This document shows positions 33,536 to 45,238 of a DNA stretch of 64,000 nucleotides, in pieces. The stretch is taken from assembly GCF_001729745.1 (NCBI RefSeq), contig NZ_CP017186.1, positions 1,798,001 through 1,862,000 of the forward strand, given 5' to 3'. Numbering within the stretch: position 1 is the first letter of the stretch; each line of letters begins with the position of its first letter. The translations under genes and the position numbers were made by a program. Under the pieces are notes generated by a model that ran no database searches, was not told the origin of the DNA, and saw nothing but the letters and a program-made list of their open reading frames with translations. This DNA is from Enterobacter hormaechei subsp. hoffmannii. Lineage in GTDB: Bacteria > Pseudomonadota > Gammaproteobacteria > Enterobacterales > Enterobacteriaceae.

Positions 33536-34520
33536 GCTGTTCTCCACGACGAAAAATGAGCCATAAGAACCAGGGGGCGCCAAGGATGCTGGTGAGCAAC
33601 CCGACCGGCATTTCTGCCGGGGCGACCAGAGTGCGGGCTACCGTATCCGCCACCAGCAGCAGAAAAGCGCCCGCGAGAACCGTGCCGGGGAGGGTTGCCC
33701 GGTGATCGGCGCCCAGCCACATGCGCATCAGGTGCGGCACCACGAGTCCGAGAAAGCCAATCACGCCGCTGACGGCGACAGCCGCAGCGACCAGCAGAGC
33801 GCTGCATAACAGTAATATTCGCTGTACAAGGGCAACGTCCACGCCGAGATAATGCGCTTCCTCTTCACCCAGTTGCAGTAAATTTAACGCGCTGGCACAA
33901 CGCCAGATCGCCAGAGCGGCAGGCACCATCAGCGAGATCACGGCGAGCAGCGTTGACCACTGCGCCTGACCGAGACTTCCCATTCCCCAGAGTGAAAGCT
34001 GACGCAACTGGGCGTCATTGCTGACCCACGAAAGCACACCCACTGCCGCACCGCACAGGGCATTGATGGCGATACCCACCAGCAACAGACGTGACAGAGA
34101 GGTGTCACGCTGCTTGCTGAGCAGGAAGATCACGCCTGTGGCTGCCAGCGCCCCAAAAAATGCCGCCAGCATCGGAGCATAAAGCATCACCAGCGCGGGC
34201 AGCGATAGCGGGAGCACCACCCACAGGGCGACGGCCAGCGCCGCACCGCTGCTGATCCCGAGCAGGCCCGGGTCGGCCAGCGGATTGCGGAACAGCCCCT
34301 GCATGACGCAGCCGGCGAGCGCCAGCGACCCGCCAATCACCAGCGCCAGCAGCACGCGGGGCAGACGGATGGTGAGCCAGATCTGGCGTAGCGTCTCATC
34401 GCTGCCGCTCCACAGCACGTTCACCGGCAGGCGTAACGCCCCAAAACCGGTAGCCATGAACGTCATGACGGTAAGCAACCCCGCCAGAAGCCATAACGAT
34501 AACGTGATGCGCCGGGACAT
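33528..34520 (-). CDS. hmuU: Haem ABC importer permease HmuU
   Basis: FecCD-family inner-membrane permease, 330 aa, about ten hydrophobic helices, with GFLGLVVPHLMRMWLGADHR and SGAALAVALW typical of the family. Coupled to hmuT by TGATG (one-base overlap). Forms the import complex with HmuV and HmuT. Confidence 0.94.
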   Translation of the reverse strand: MSRRITLSLWLLAGLLTVMTFMATGFGALRLPVNVLWSGSDETLRQIWLTIRLPRVLLALVIGGSLALAGCVMQGLFRNPLADPGLLGISSGAALAVALWVVLPLSLPALVMLYAPMLAAFFGALAATGVIFLLSKQRDTSLSRLLLVGIAINALCGAAVGVLSWVSNDAQLRQLSLWGMGSLGQAQWSTLLAVISLMVPAALAIWRCASALNLLQLGEEEAHYLGVDVALVQRILLLCSALLVAAAVAVSGVIGFLGLVVPHLMRMWLGADHRATLPGTVLAGAFLLLVADTVARTLVAPAEMPVGLLTSILGAPWFLWLIFRRGEQHG

Positions 34521-35338
34521 CAGGGCAGTTGCTCCGCTCTGGCACGCAGTTGTTGTATGGCTTTCGGCGTGCGGACGCTGAAGCCCAGCAGGGCCATGTC
34601 ATCAATAGCCAGCACCTGCTTGCTTCGCCCCGCTGGCGTTTGCGCCAGGCCGGGCAGTTTCCACAGATTTTGTTCGCCGCCCAGCGCGTTAAGGCCGTCC
34701 TGCGAAATCACCACCAGATCCGGCTGGCTGGCCATTACCCCCTCCTGGGAGAGCGGCTGATAGCGGGTAAAGCCCTGCATGGCGTTCTGCAACCCGGCGG
34801 CGCGTATTGCCGCATCCGCGCCGGTCTGTTGCCCGGCCGCCATTGCGGTCATTCCGCCGTGGCTGAGGATAAACAGCACCCGCTTGTTGAGCGGTGTTGA
34901 GGGCAGAGCCGCCAGCGCCTGACGCAGCGAGTTGCGCAGGGTTTCCCCTTGCACCTCATGATGCGTCGCCTGAGCTATCACCCGCACTTTTTCGTCAATC
35001 GTGCGCAGGTCAGGCGTGCCGGGAACGGTAACTACCCGGACGTGGCTCTGTTCAACCTGTTTCAGCGCCAGAGAGGGTTGCGCCTGGTCGCTTGCCAGCA
35101 CCAGCGTCGGGCGTACAGACAGAATTCCCTCCGCATTCAGCTGGCGGAGATACCCCACGTCAGGCAGCGCGTTTGTCACCTGCGGCCACTGGCTGGTACT
35201 GTCGCGCGCTACCAGAGAAGATTCCGCGCCGAGAGCGTAGACGATCTCCGTCACGTCGCCGCCGAGGGCGACAATTCTCTCCGGCGCGGCGACGGCGACC
35301 AGCGGCAGGGCGCAGAGCAGGGCAAACCAGTTTTTCAT
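34520..35338 (-). CDS. hmuT: Periplasmic haem-binding protein HmuT
   Basis: 272 aa class III substrate-binding protein with signal peptide (cleavage near VAVAAPERIV). The HmuT-family segment FILSHGGMTAMAAGQQTGADA is present, as is GGDVTEIVYALGAE. It accepts haem from the outer-membrane receptor HmuR. Its ATG overlaps the hmuS stop (ATGA). Confidence 0.94.
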   Translation of the reverse strand: MKNWFALLCALPLVAVAAPERIVALGGDVTEIVYALGAESSLVARDSTSQWPQVTNALPDVGYLRQLNAEGILSVRPTLVLASDQAQPSLALKQVEQSHVRVVTVPGTPDLRTIDEKVRVIAQATHHEVQGETLRNSLRQALAALPSTPLNKRVLFILSHGGMTAMAAGQQTGADAAIRAAGLQNAMQGFTRYQPLSQEGVMASQPDLVVISQDGLNALGGEQNLWKLPGLAQTPAGRSKQVLAIDDMALLGFSVRTPKAIQQLRARAEQLP

Positions 35339-36363
35339 GCGGCCAGCCCTTCTGGCGTCAGAGCGTCAATCTGGCGGCGCCACTGGCTCTGCTCCGGCTC
35401 GCCTTCGGTACGCTGCCCGTAGAGCTGGGCGATCTGAGTTCCATCCGCAGCAAACAGCTCCAGGCTGGTAACGTGTCCGTCTGCCGTGGGCTTACGCGTA
35501 ACCCACGTCTCCGCGATAGTCTCCTCCAGCAGATGCAGGGTAAAGGTTGGGTTGAAGATGTTCAGCCAGCCCTTCATGGGCGTCAGTTTTTCCACCACAC
35601 CGGTGAAGATCTGCACGCAACCGCGGTTGCCGACGAAGATCATGATTTCGTTTCCGTCCTGTTGCGCCCTCTCCAGCAGTTGTGCCAGCGCGCTGTTATC
35701 CACCTTACAGGCCAGATCGTCACTCACCAGACGAAACGCCTGCTGGCGGCTCAGGTTATGGCGCTTCAATAAGCTAAAGAATTGATGCACGTCGGTCATG
35801 GCGCGCCACTCTTTCTCCACCGAGCCTGCATCTGCACCGTCGGAATGCGCGGGGGCTTCGACAGCCTTCAGCGCCAGAGCGGGGTTATCGGCAATGATAA
35901 AACGGGTCAGCACGTCGCCCCAGGCGGCAACGTCGGTGTGATCCGTGGTGTAGACCTTCAGTAAAGCGTCGCCCTGATGATCGAAGAACTGAATGCTCTG
36001 ACGTTCGCCGCGGGAGGTCGTTTCGCTAATGTGAAACGCGCTCGCCCACTGGTTGAGGAACAAACGCAGATCCAGCGCGCGCGGATTCAGCACCAGCCCG
36101 GCATGACCGCCGAGGTGCTGGTGAGTAAACGCTCCAACCTGTTCGTGAACGGCGTATTCGTTACGGCAGATGCATTTGGTTTCCCCCACGGACTCCAGCG
36201 CTGCCAGAATCTCGCGGATTTCACCGCGCAGCCGCCAGGCGTCGTGTCCAACGCGCGCAAATGCCAGCTCTGCTTCGCTGATGTGCATTAATCCGGCGAT
36301 ATCACGGGCGTACTTACCCGGATGTTCTTCTTTAAGCTCAAGCCAGCGTGTGTAGTGACCCAT
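35335..36363 (-). CDS. hmuS: Haem-trafficking/degrading protein HmuS
   Basis: 342 aa, HemS/ChuS family, with two internally similar halves. Starting at the ATG at 36363 (MGHYTRWLELKEEHPG) places AAGGAT just upstream; the longer frame to 36405 runs into hmuR. Cytoplasmic; homologues bind haem and some liberate iron from it. Confidence 0.93.
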   Translation of the reverse strand: MGHYTRWLELKEEHPGKYARDIAGLMHISEAELAFARVGHDAWRLRGEIREILAALESVGETKCICRNEYAVHEQVGAFTHQHLGGHAGLVLNPRALDLRLFLNQWASAFHISETTSRGERQSIQFFDHQGDALLKVYTTDHTDVAAWGDVLTRFIIADNPALALKAVEAPAHSDGADAGSVEKEWRAMTDVHQFFSLLKRHNLSRQQAFRLVSDDLACKVDNSALAQLLERAQQDGNEIMIFVGNRGCVQIFTGVVEKLTPMKGWLNIFNPTFTLHLLEETIAETWVTRKPTADGHVTSLELFAADGTQIAQLYGQRTEGEPEQSQWRRQIDALTPEGLAA

Positions 36364-36398
36364 AATCTTATCCTTCTGAATCGTTGCCCCGAAGGGAA

Positions 36399-38381
36399 TT
36401 ACCATTGATAACTGACGAAGATCTTGCCGTTGCGGCCATCCTGCGGGATGCCCTGCGGTGACCAGTAGGCTTTGTCGAAGGCGTTCCCCAGCACGAGGGT
36501 GGTGGTGATGCCTTTGAACTGCTGCTGGCCTTTATAACTGACGTAGAAATCATTTACTGCGTAGCCAGGCTGCTCGCTGTAGCTGCTGCTGATGTGCGTT
36601 GAACGTTCGACGAAGGTGCCGATCCAGCCCACGGAGAAGCCGCTTTGCGCCACCGGGATATCCAGCTTGCTGGTGACGGTGTCCGGGTTGATGCTGGAGA
36701 TATATTCACCCGTGTCGGTATCTTTCCCGCGCGTGCGGTTATAGGCCACGTCGAGGTTGAACAGGCTGGTGGCGTAGGTTGCCATCATGTCCCAGCCCCA
36801 GATTTTGGCATTTGGTACGTTATAGGACATGGTAGTGGCCGCCGCAAAATCGACGGTGGTAGAGATGTAATCTTTTGCTTTGGTGTCGAAGTAGCTGGCT
36901 TTGAACTCCAGCGCGTCGTTGGCGAGTAGCAGATCGTCAAAACGCAGCCCAAAACCGAACTCCTGGGTTTCGTTGGTCTCCGGACGCAGGTTCGGGTTCG
37001 GCACCCAGTAGTTAGTGTAGAAGCTGCCGATAGAGAAGTGCTTTGAGTCGTTATACATTTCGCCCATCGTTGGCGCGCGGAAGGCCTGGGCGTAAGAGCC
37101 GAACAGCATCAGCCAGTCGGTTGGACTCACGGTTAACCCGGCGCGTGATGACCATTTATCCGCATCCACGTCGTCGTAACCGTCGCTGCTGCCGCGGTAG
37201 TTGTCGTAACGCGTCCCGCCGAGAAGCGTTACCGGCAGGTCGCGCAGGGTGATCTCATCCTGCAACCAGCCGGAGCTGAAGTCGATTTTAGCGTCCGGGA
37301 AGCCGGTGGTCGCGCCGCCAGGGTGTTGCTCCTGACGGTAGTATTCCCCGCCGTAGGTCAGCAGGTGCGAGGCGAAGGAGTCGCTAAACAGGCGGGTGCG
37401 GTTTTCCACTTTGCCGCCTTTGGTGGTCTGCTTACGGAACTCGCCGCTGGCGTCGATGTTCTGGGCGTTGATCCGCGCTTCGGACCAGTAAATTTTCGCA
37501 TCGGCGTTCAGCCAGTCGTTTCCGGCTGGCGCAATGCGGTAGCCAAGCTGGGCATCGCGCTGAATGGTGGAACGATCGGTCATCGGGTTACTGCTGCTGG
37601 CATCCGTGGTCTGCGGGTTTTTCGGCTCCTGCGCGTCGTTGTTGTAGTAGCGCAGGGAGCCGCTCAGCGTCTGAGCCGGATCAATTTTCCAGCTGCCTTT
37701 CGCCAGCATATTGTTGATGGATTCGTCGTTTGGCGCCCTCGCGCCGTCACTCTGGCGAATGTCGCCGCGATCGCGACTGGACCAGGAGACCACACCGTCC
37801 AGGGTATCGGTGCGGCCATAGGCGCTGGCGCCCATCCCGATGCTGTGATCGCCTGTTGCACCGGTAGCAAATACGCGATAGCCGCTATTTTTACCTGCGT
37901 CCAGCAGATCGCTGGCGTCGACGGTGTCATATGAAATTACGCCGCCCAGCGCGCCGCTGCCGTACAGCAAGGCGGAAGGGCCACGTACCACTTCGATACG
38001 TTTGATCAGCGCCGGATCGAGGAACGTGCTGTTCAGGTGTCCGGTATCGGTGCCCTGACGTACGCCATCCACCAGCACCAGCACGCCACGTCGGTCGTAA
38101 CCGCGCAGGTTAACGTCCTGACCGTTGGTGCGCCCGGTGCCGTCCAGCGTCAGGCCGGGCACCTTGCGCAGCAGGTCGGCGGCGGAGCTGGCGGTCTGGT
38201 TTTCCGGCGCGGTGGCGTCAATCACGCTTACCATCATGGGGGCTTCGAAGGCGCTGCGGGCGTTGCCGGTGGCGGTAACGGTGATATCGTCTGTGGCGGC
38301 AAACGCAACGCCCGGCAGGGTGCTGACAATTGCCAGCGCCAGAAGAGACGGGCGTAAAGACGCGGATTGCAGGTGTGGCAT
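36399..38381 (-). CDS. hmuR: TonB-dependent haem receptor HmuR
   Basis: 660 aa outer-membrane receptor. Signal peptide (VAFAATDDI), then TonB box-like DDITVTATG, plug domain with LRKVPGLTLDGTGR and ECVRGPSA-like VEVVRGPSALLYGSGALGG, and a 22-strand barrel ending in an aromatic residue (VSYQW). The FRAP...NPNL signature of haem/haemoglobin receptors is present (QAFRAPTMGEMY ... NPNLRPETNE), with a His between them. RBS GGAGAG. Confidence 0.95.
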   Translation of the reverse strand: MPHLQSASLRPSLLALAIVSTLPGVAFAATDDITVTATGNARSAFEAPMMVSVIDATAPENQTASSAADLLRKVPGLTLDGTGRTNGQDVNLRGYDRRGVLVLVDGVRQGTDTGHLNSTFLDPALIKRIEVVRGPSALLYGSGALGGVISYDTVDASDLLDAGKNSGYRVFATGATGDHSIGMGASAYGRTDTLDGVVSWSSRDRGDIRQSDGARAPNDESINNMLAKGSWKIDPAQTLSGSLRYYNNDAQEPKNPQTTDASSSNPMTDRSTIQRDAQLGYRIAPAGNDWLNADAKIYWSEARINAQNIDASGEFRKQTTKGGKVENRTRLFSDSFASHLLTYGGEYYRQEQHPGGATTGFPDAKIDFSSGWLQDEITLRDLPVTLLGGTRYDNYRGSSDGYDDVDADKWSSRAGLTVSPTDWLMLFGSYAQAFRAPTMGEMYNDSKHFSIGSFYTNYWVPNPNLRPETNETQEFGFGLRFDDLLLANDALEFKASYFDTKAKDYISTTVDFAAATTMSYNVPNAKIWGWDMMATYATSLFNLDVAYNRTRGKDTDTGEYISSINPDTVTSKLDIPVAQSGFSVGWIGTFVERSTHISSSYSEQPGYAVNDFYVSYKGQQQFKGITTTLVLGNAFDKAYWSPQGIPQDGRNGKIFVSYQW

Positions 38382-38457
38382 AGCAACTCTCCATAAGAAT
38401 TGAAAAGCGCTGGCTGCCTGGGGATCACCTGGGTGGCTGGCGAAGGTGTTGTCTGGA

Positions 38458-38646
38458 TTATTTAGTCAGGATCAGTTTTCCGGCATTGGTCTGGCGCAGC
38501 AGGTAGTGCTGGCCGTCATGCTCGATAATGACCCGTCCCTCCTCACCCAACAGGCTTTTGCTGTCGATTCGGCGATCGGTGGGAGCAGGGGACGGCGCTG
38601 TGTGTGTTTTTACTGGCGTTGCCGCGCTGTTATCGGTCGGTGACAT
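38458..38646 (-). CDS. hemP: Hemin uptake protein HemP
   Basis: 62 aa from the ATG at 38646. The conserved core is RRIDSKSLLGEEGRVIIEH followed by YLLRQTNAGKLILTK. First gene of the haem operon, 76 bp before hmuR. The E. coli homologue YdiE sits at the same chromosomal place between selO and aroH. HemP proteins are small and basic with an auxiliary or regulatory role in haem uptake; mechanism not firmly known. The RBS is poor. Confidence 0.9.
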   Translation of the reverse strand: MSPTDNSAATPVKTHTAPSPAPTDRRIDSKSLLGEEGRVIIEHDGQHYLLRQTNAGKLILTK

Positions 38647-38671
38647 AATGTTTATAAATAACAATCAATGT

Positions 38672-38690
38672 AACAATGATAATCATTATC
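38672..38690 (-). promoter_or_regulatory. Fur box upstream of hemP-hmu operon
   Basis: 19-bp site matching the consensus GATAATGATAATCATTATC at 17 of 19 positions, 26 bp before the hemP ATG. Indicates iron repression of the whole operon. Confidence 0.93.
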
Positions 38691-38771
38691 AATAAACTGC
38701 AAATTCACGGCAAGCGTTTTTATGAAAATTGTGTGACGGGATCAAATTTGGGGGAGAGGTGCGGTCTGATG

Positions 38772-38852
38772 CCCTCACCCCGACCCTCTCCCATGGGGAG
38801 AGGGAGAAGGACACGTACCGTAGGCCGGGTAAGCGCAGCGTCACCCGGCAGG
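38772..38852. repeat. CCCTCTCCC repeat (copy 2, inverted) plus REP palindrome
   Basis: 38772-38804 is the reverse complement of the repeat at 8253-8286 with few differences; 38821-38852 is a REP-type hairpin GGCCGGGTAAGCGCAGC ... CACCCGGC. Both lie between the haem operon promoter and the end of aroH. Confidence 0.75.
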
Positions 38853-38855
38853 ATT

Positions 38856-39902
38856 TTAAAAGCGCGTGTCCACGGCTGAAGCCAGCTTCTCCAGCAGCAG
38901 CTCGCTGTCTTCCCAGCTCAGGCACGGGTCGGTGATCGACTGGCCGTACACCATTTGCTGTCCGGCGACGATCTTCTGCGTGCCTTCTTTGATAAAGCTC
39001 TCCGCCATAATTCCTGCAATGGCGGTCGAGCCGCTGCGGATCTGCTGGCAGACTTCATCGCAGACGTCCAGCTGGCGGCGGTGCTGTTTCTGGCAGTTGC
39101 CGTGGCTGAAATCCACCACCAGATGCTCCGGCAGGTCAAATTCCGCCAGCGTTTCGCAGGCGGCGGCAATATCTTCTGCATGGTAATTCGGTTTTTTACC
39201 GCCACGCATAATGATATGTCCGAACGGGTTGCCGCTGGTCTGGTAGATGGTCATCTGGCCGTTTTTATCCGGGGAGAGGAACATATGGCTGGCGCGTGAC
39301 GCGCGGATGGCATCAACGGCGATGCGGGTATTGCCGTCCGTTCCGTTTTTGAAGCCCACCGGGCAAGAGAGCGCCGACGCCATTTCACGGTGGATCTGGC
39401 TTTCAGTGGTACGCGCGCCAATCGCGCCCCAGCTAATGAGGTCGGCAATAAACTGTCCGGTCACCATATCCAGAAATTCGGTAGCGGTCGGCACGCCCAG
39501 CTCGTTAACCTGTAACAGCAGCTTGCGCGCCAGCGCAATGCCGTGATTCACCCGGTAACTACCGTTCAGATCGGGATCGGATATCAATCCTTTCCAGCCC
39601 ACGACGGTACGCGGTTTTTCAAAGTAGGTACGCATCACGATCTCCAGGCGATCCTGATACGTGCCGCGCAGCGTCTGAAGGCGTTGTGCATAATCCATCG
39701 CCGCGTCCAGGTCGTGGATGGAGCAGGGGCCAATTACTACCAGAAGACGTTTGTCTTCACCATTGAGAATTTTTTCGATGCGGCGACGGGAGGCCGTCAC
39801 ATGGTCCGCCACCTCGGCGGAAACGGGGTGCAGCCGGGCCAGTTCAGCCGGGGTGACCAGGCTATCAATGCGCGCGGTGCGCAGTTCGTCGGTTTTGTTC
39901 AT
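38856..39902 (-). CDS. aroH: DAHP synthase, Trp-sensitive
   Basis: 348 aa, the first enzyme of the shikimate pathway, condensing PEP with erythrose-4-phosphate. Class I motifs VIGPCSIHD, RTYFEKPRTVVGWKG and DFSHGNCQKQHRRQL are present. Length and alignment fit the AroH isoform, not AroF/AroG. Transcribed in the same direction as ppsR, with a TrpR operator 138 bp before its start. Confidence 0.95.
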   Translation of the reverse strand: MNKTDELRTARIDSLVTPAELARLHPVSAEVADHVTASRRRIEKILNGEDKRLLVVIGPCSIHDLDAAMDYAQRLQTLRGTYQDRLEIVMRTYFEKPRTVVGWKGLISDPDLNGSYRVNHGIALARKLLLQVNELGVPTATEFLDMVTGQFIADLISWGAIGARTTESQIHREMASALSCPVGFKNGTDGNTRIAVDAIRASRASHMFLSPDKNGQMTIYQTSGNPFGHIIMRGGKKPNYHAEDIAAACETLAEFDLPEHLVVDFSHGNCQKQHRRQLDVCDEVCQQIRSGSTAIAGIMAESFIKEGTQKIVAGQQMVYGQSITDPCLSWEDSELLLEKLASAVDTRF

Positions 39903-40040
39903 GGAATGTCTCAGAAATTTTTTGCTTCATCGGCAGACTACCGGGAAGTGATGGGCATCACCTTAAACCAATCCCTGCTGATTTCAAGTTCGGGGCACGT
40001 CGCCCCGAGGATGGCATGATAATAACTGAAACAGGATTAA

Positions 40041-40060
40041 TGTACTAGCATATTAGTACA
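40041..40060 (-). promoter_or_regulatory. TrpR operator of aroH
   Basis: TGTACTA-GCATAT-TAGTACA, perfect 7-bp arms, agrees at 14 of 18 positions with the trp operator core GTACTAGTTAACTAGTAC. It overlaps the ppsR stop codon. Confidence 0.85.
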
Positions 40061-40886
40061 TGCGACGATTCAGTCCCATGATATCGAGGATCTTGGTGGC
40101 AATTTCTTCTACTGAATAGTTGGTACTGTTCAGCCAGGGGATCTGATTTTTCCGGTACAGCGCTTCGACTTCGGAGACTTCCATTCGGCACTGGCGCATT
40201 GAGGCGTAGCGGCTGTTCTCGCGACGTTCTTCGCGGATCGCCGCCAGTCGTTCCGGGTTGATGGTTAGCCCAAACAGCTTATGCTGAAGCGGCTTGAGCG
40301 CGGCAGGCAGCACCAGGTTGTCCATATCATCGGCAATAAAGGGGTAGTTGGCGGCGCGAATGCCAAACTGCATTGCCAGGTAAAGGCTGGTGGGGGTTTT
40401 ACCGCAGCGCGACACGCCAAGCAAAATGACCTGCGCCTGGTCCAGATTGCGCAGCGAGATCCCGTCGTCGTGCGCCAGGGTGTAATCAATGGCGGCAATA
40501 CGCGCATCGTATTTGGTCAGGTTGCCGGGGTTCAGCCCGTGGGTACGGTGAGCGATCGGCGTCGGGTCGAGCTTCAGCTCGCTTTGCAAGGGTGCAACCA
40601 GCGCCTGCACGATATCCTGACAGAAGCCCTCGCTTTGCAGAATGATGTTGCGGATCTCAGGGATCACAATGGAATAGAACACCAGCGGACGAACACCGGT
40701 CTGCTGGTAAATGGCGTCGATCTGGTCCTTGACCGCTTTGGCCCGGCTCTCGTTTTCCACGAACGGCAGCGTGATGCTGTTTATCGACACGGGAAACTGC
40801 GACATCACCGCGTGTCCCAGCACCTCGGCGGTAATCGCCGTCCCATCAGAAATATAAAAAACGTGGCGATCGACAGCATTATCCAT
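40053..40886 (-). CDS. ppsR: PEP synthase regulatory protein (kinase/pyrophosphorylase)
   Basis: 277 aa from the ATG at 40886 ([15 protein letters not shown]), the E. coli length. The upstream 61 residues of the open frame are AT-rich promoter DNA. DUF299 family: P-loop [11 protein letters not shown] near residue 150 and the N-terminal SDGTAITAE. It inactivates PpsA by ADP-dependent phosphorylation of a Thr and reactivates it with Pi. Divergent from its target ppsA. Confidence 0.96.
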   Translation of the reverse strand: MDNAVDRHVFYISDGTAITAEVLGHAVMSQFPVSINSITLPFVENESRAKAVKDQIDAIYQQTGVRPLVFYSIVIPEIRNIILQSEGFCQDIVQALVAPLQSELKLDPTPIAHRTHGLNPGNLTKYDARIAAIDYTLAHDDGISLRNLDQAQVILLGVSRCGKTPTSLYLAMQFGIRAANYPFIADDMDNLVLPAALKPLQHKLFGLTINPERLAAIREERRENSRYASMRQCRMEVSEVEALYRKNQIPWLNSTNYSVEEIATKILDIMGLNRRMY

Positions 40887-41120
40887 TTTATCCACCCTGA
40901 ATAGCGTACGTAATTGCCTGAAAGCATAAATTAAAAAAGTTAATTGCACAGCAAAGAACTTATCTGAATTTAAAATGAAATGGTGTTTTTGATTTTCCTG
41001 AAAAGTGGATTTCATTTTCTGATTAGCGGCGTTATTTCTATGGTTTTTGACGGAATCTATAGGAATCATCGGGTTAGCGAGTGCGGGGAAACTGTCCGAA
41101 AAGTTGAAAATTTAAATTGC

Positions 41121-41134
41121 TTACACGATTCACC
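41121..41134 (-). promoter_or_regulatory. Candidate Cra (FruR) box of ppsA
   Basis: Bottom-strand GGTGAATCGTGTAA fits the Cra consensus at 13 of 14 positions. It is upstream of a TATAAAT -10 at 41163-41169, a place suited to activation; Cra activates ppsA in E. coli. The rest of the 335-bp ppsR-ppsA spacer (40887-41221) is AT-rich promoter sequence. Confidence 0.65.
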
Positions 41135-41221
41135 GTTTTTTTAGCGGAAATAAATATGCCAGTATAAATACGTAGTCAGGTGTTTCTTACTCCGATCAAA
41201 TATCACAAAAGGATTGTTTCG

Positions 41222-43600
<2,379 letters not shown>

Positions 43601-43615
43601 AACCTGCATAACCTG

Positions 43616-43648
43616 AAAAAGGCGAGGATATCTGTCCTCGCCTTTTTT
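43616..43648 (+). terminator. Terminator of ppsA
   Basis: AAAAAGGCGAGGA ... TCCTCGCCTTTTTT, 13-bp stem. Confidence 0.95.
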
Positions 43649-43834
43649 ATTTTCCTGCGAATATGCTCACCATCACAAATAAAGCAAAAAACCAAATATC
43701 ATAATTTATCTGTTAATTTAGACAATTGTTAGTGGGCAGGGCGTTGCTAATACTTGAGCCTTACCGCGTACATCCGTCGGGATGATGCGCGACTGGTTGA
43801 AATACGTTTTAACCTGATAAAAAGGCAAATAACA

Positions 43835-45235
43835 ATGACAATCTCCTCTGTATTACGTACCAAAGATAAAATAGGTTATGGCCTCGGTGATATGGCCAGC
43901 GCGCTGGTCTGGCAAACGGCAACGTTATTTCTCGCGTATTTCTATACGGACGTATTCGGTTTGCCGGCGGCCATTATGGGCACCATGTTTTTAGTGGTGC
44001 GCGTGATCGATGCGTTTGTCGATCCGTGCATTGGCGCGCTGGTGGACCGCACTCAGACCCGCCACGGTCGTTTTCGTCCCTGGCTGCTCTGGTTTGCCAT
44101 TCCGTTTGGCGTGAGCTGCCTGATTACCTTCTACGTACCGGATGCCGGGCAGACGGCGAAAATTGTCTATGCCTGCGTAACCTATGCCATCCTGAGCCTG
44201 ATCTACTCCGCGATTAACGTTCCATACTGCGCCATGCCCGGCGCGCTGACGCTCGACCCGCGCGAGCGCCACTCGCTGCAATCCTGGCGCTTTGGCCTGT
44301 CGTTTATCGGCGGGTTGATTGTAACGGTCATCGCGCTGCCGCTGGTCTCATTATTAGGTCAGGGGAATGTGCAAAAAGGTTATTTCTATGCCATGAGCCT
44401 GATGGGGCTGCTGGGTATTATTTTATTCTTCTGCTGCTTCTTTATGACCCGGGAGCGTTACTCGCCACGCAATGACACCTCCGGCTCGATGCTGACGGAT
44501 TTAAAACTGCTGGCCGCCAACAGCCAGTGGCGAATTGTTTTTCTGTTTAATATTTTACTGTTAACCGCCGTCGTGACGCGTGGCTCTGCGACCATGTATT
44601 ACGTTAACTATGTTCTGTTACGTCCTGAACTGGTCTTTGCCTTTATTGTTTCCGGCATGGTGGCATCCTTAAGCGGCGCATTATTATCTGAACGCCTGCT
44701 GGGGAAATTTGATCGCGTACGTGCCTATCAGTGGACCATTATTTCTTTCGTTATTTTTGGCGCGCTGATTTTCTTCATTCCGCCTTCGCAGGTGTGGCTG
44801 ATATTCGGTCTGAATATTGTGTTTAGTTTTATTCAGAACCTGACCACGCCGCTGCAATGGACCATGTTCTCCGATGTGGTGGACTACGAAGAACACCGCA
44901 GCGGCCGCCGTCTGGACGGGCTGGTCTTTTCTACCGCCCTGTTTGCCATCAAGTTTGGGCTGGCGCTGGGTGGGGCGGTGGTCGGTTGGGTGCTGGGCAT
45001 GGTGGATTACGCGCCCGGACAGGCAAACCAGGCGCCTCACGTTCTCGCAACCATCAATGCCCTGTTCACCCTGATCCCCTGCGCGCTGTTCCTCTGCATG
45101 GTGGCGCTCCTTGCTATCTACAAACTCAACAGCCGACTGGTGGATTCCATTGCCCGTGAGCTGGCCAGCAAGCGAGACATTCGAAACGATGCGGGGCAGC
45201 TCAGCCCGGTAACCCAATCCGCACTACAGGAGTAA
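43835..45235 (+). CDS. GPH-family glycoside:cation symporter (YicJ-like)
   Basis: 466 aa, 12 hydrophobic segments, glycoside-pentoside-hexuronide symporter family. Signatures: KIGYGLGDMAS at the N-terminus, FLVVRVIDAFVDPCIGALVDRT with the conserved Asp in the helix 2-3 region, and YCAMPGALTLDPRERHSLQSWR. The ATG at 43835 fits family N-termini; the extended frame to 43754 is not supported. It ends 3 bp before the GH3 gene, so the two form an operon importing and hydrolysing a beta-glycoside (xyloside or glucoside). No regulator gene is adjacent. It replaces the fadK/ydi-aroD segment found here in E. coli. Confidence 0.88.
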   Translation: MTISSVLRTKDKIGYGLGDMASALVWQTATLFLAYFYTDVFGLPAAIMGTMFLVVRVIDAFVDPCIGALVDRTQTRHGRFRPWLLWFAIPFGVSCLITFYVPDAGQTAKIVYACVTYAILSLIYSAINVPYCAMPGALTLDPRERHSLQSWRFGLSFIGGLIVTVIALPLVSLLGQGNVQKGYFYAMSLMGLLGIILFFCCFFMTRERYSPRNDTSGSMLTDLKLLAANSQWRIVFLFNILLLTAVVTRGSATMYYVNYVLLRPELVFAFIVSGMVASLSGALLSERLLGKFDRVRAYQWTIISFVIFGALIFFIPPSQVWLIFGLNIVFSFIQNLTTPLQWTMFSDVVDYEEHRSGRRLDGLVFSTALFAIKFGLALGGAVVGWVLGMVDYAPGQANQAPHVLATINALFTLIPCALFLCMVALLAIYKLNSRLVDSIARELASKRDIRNDAGQLSPVTQSALQE

Positions 45236-45238
45236 ACC

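Noticed and set aside
39981..40000. Hairpin TCGGGGC-ACG-TCGCCCCGA between ppsR and aroH as a terminator
   Set aside because: No T run follows on the transcribed strand; it lies within the aroH leader, so its role is unclear.
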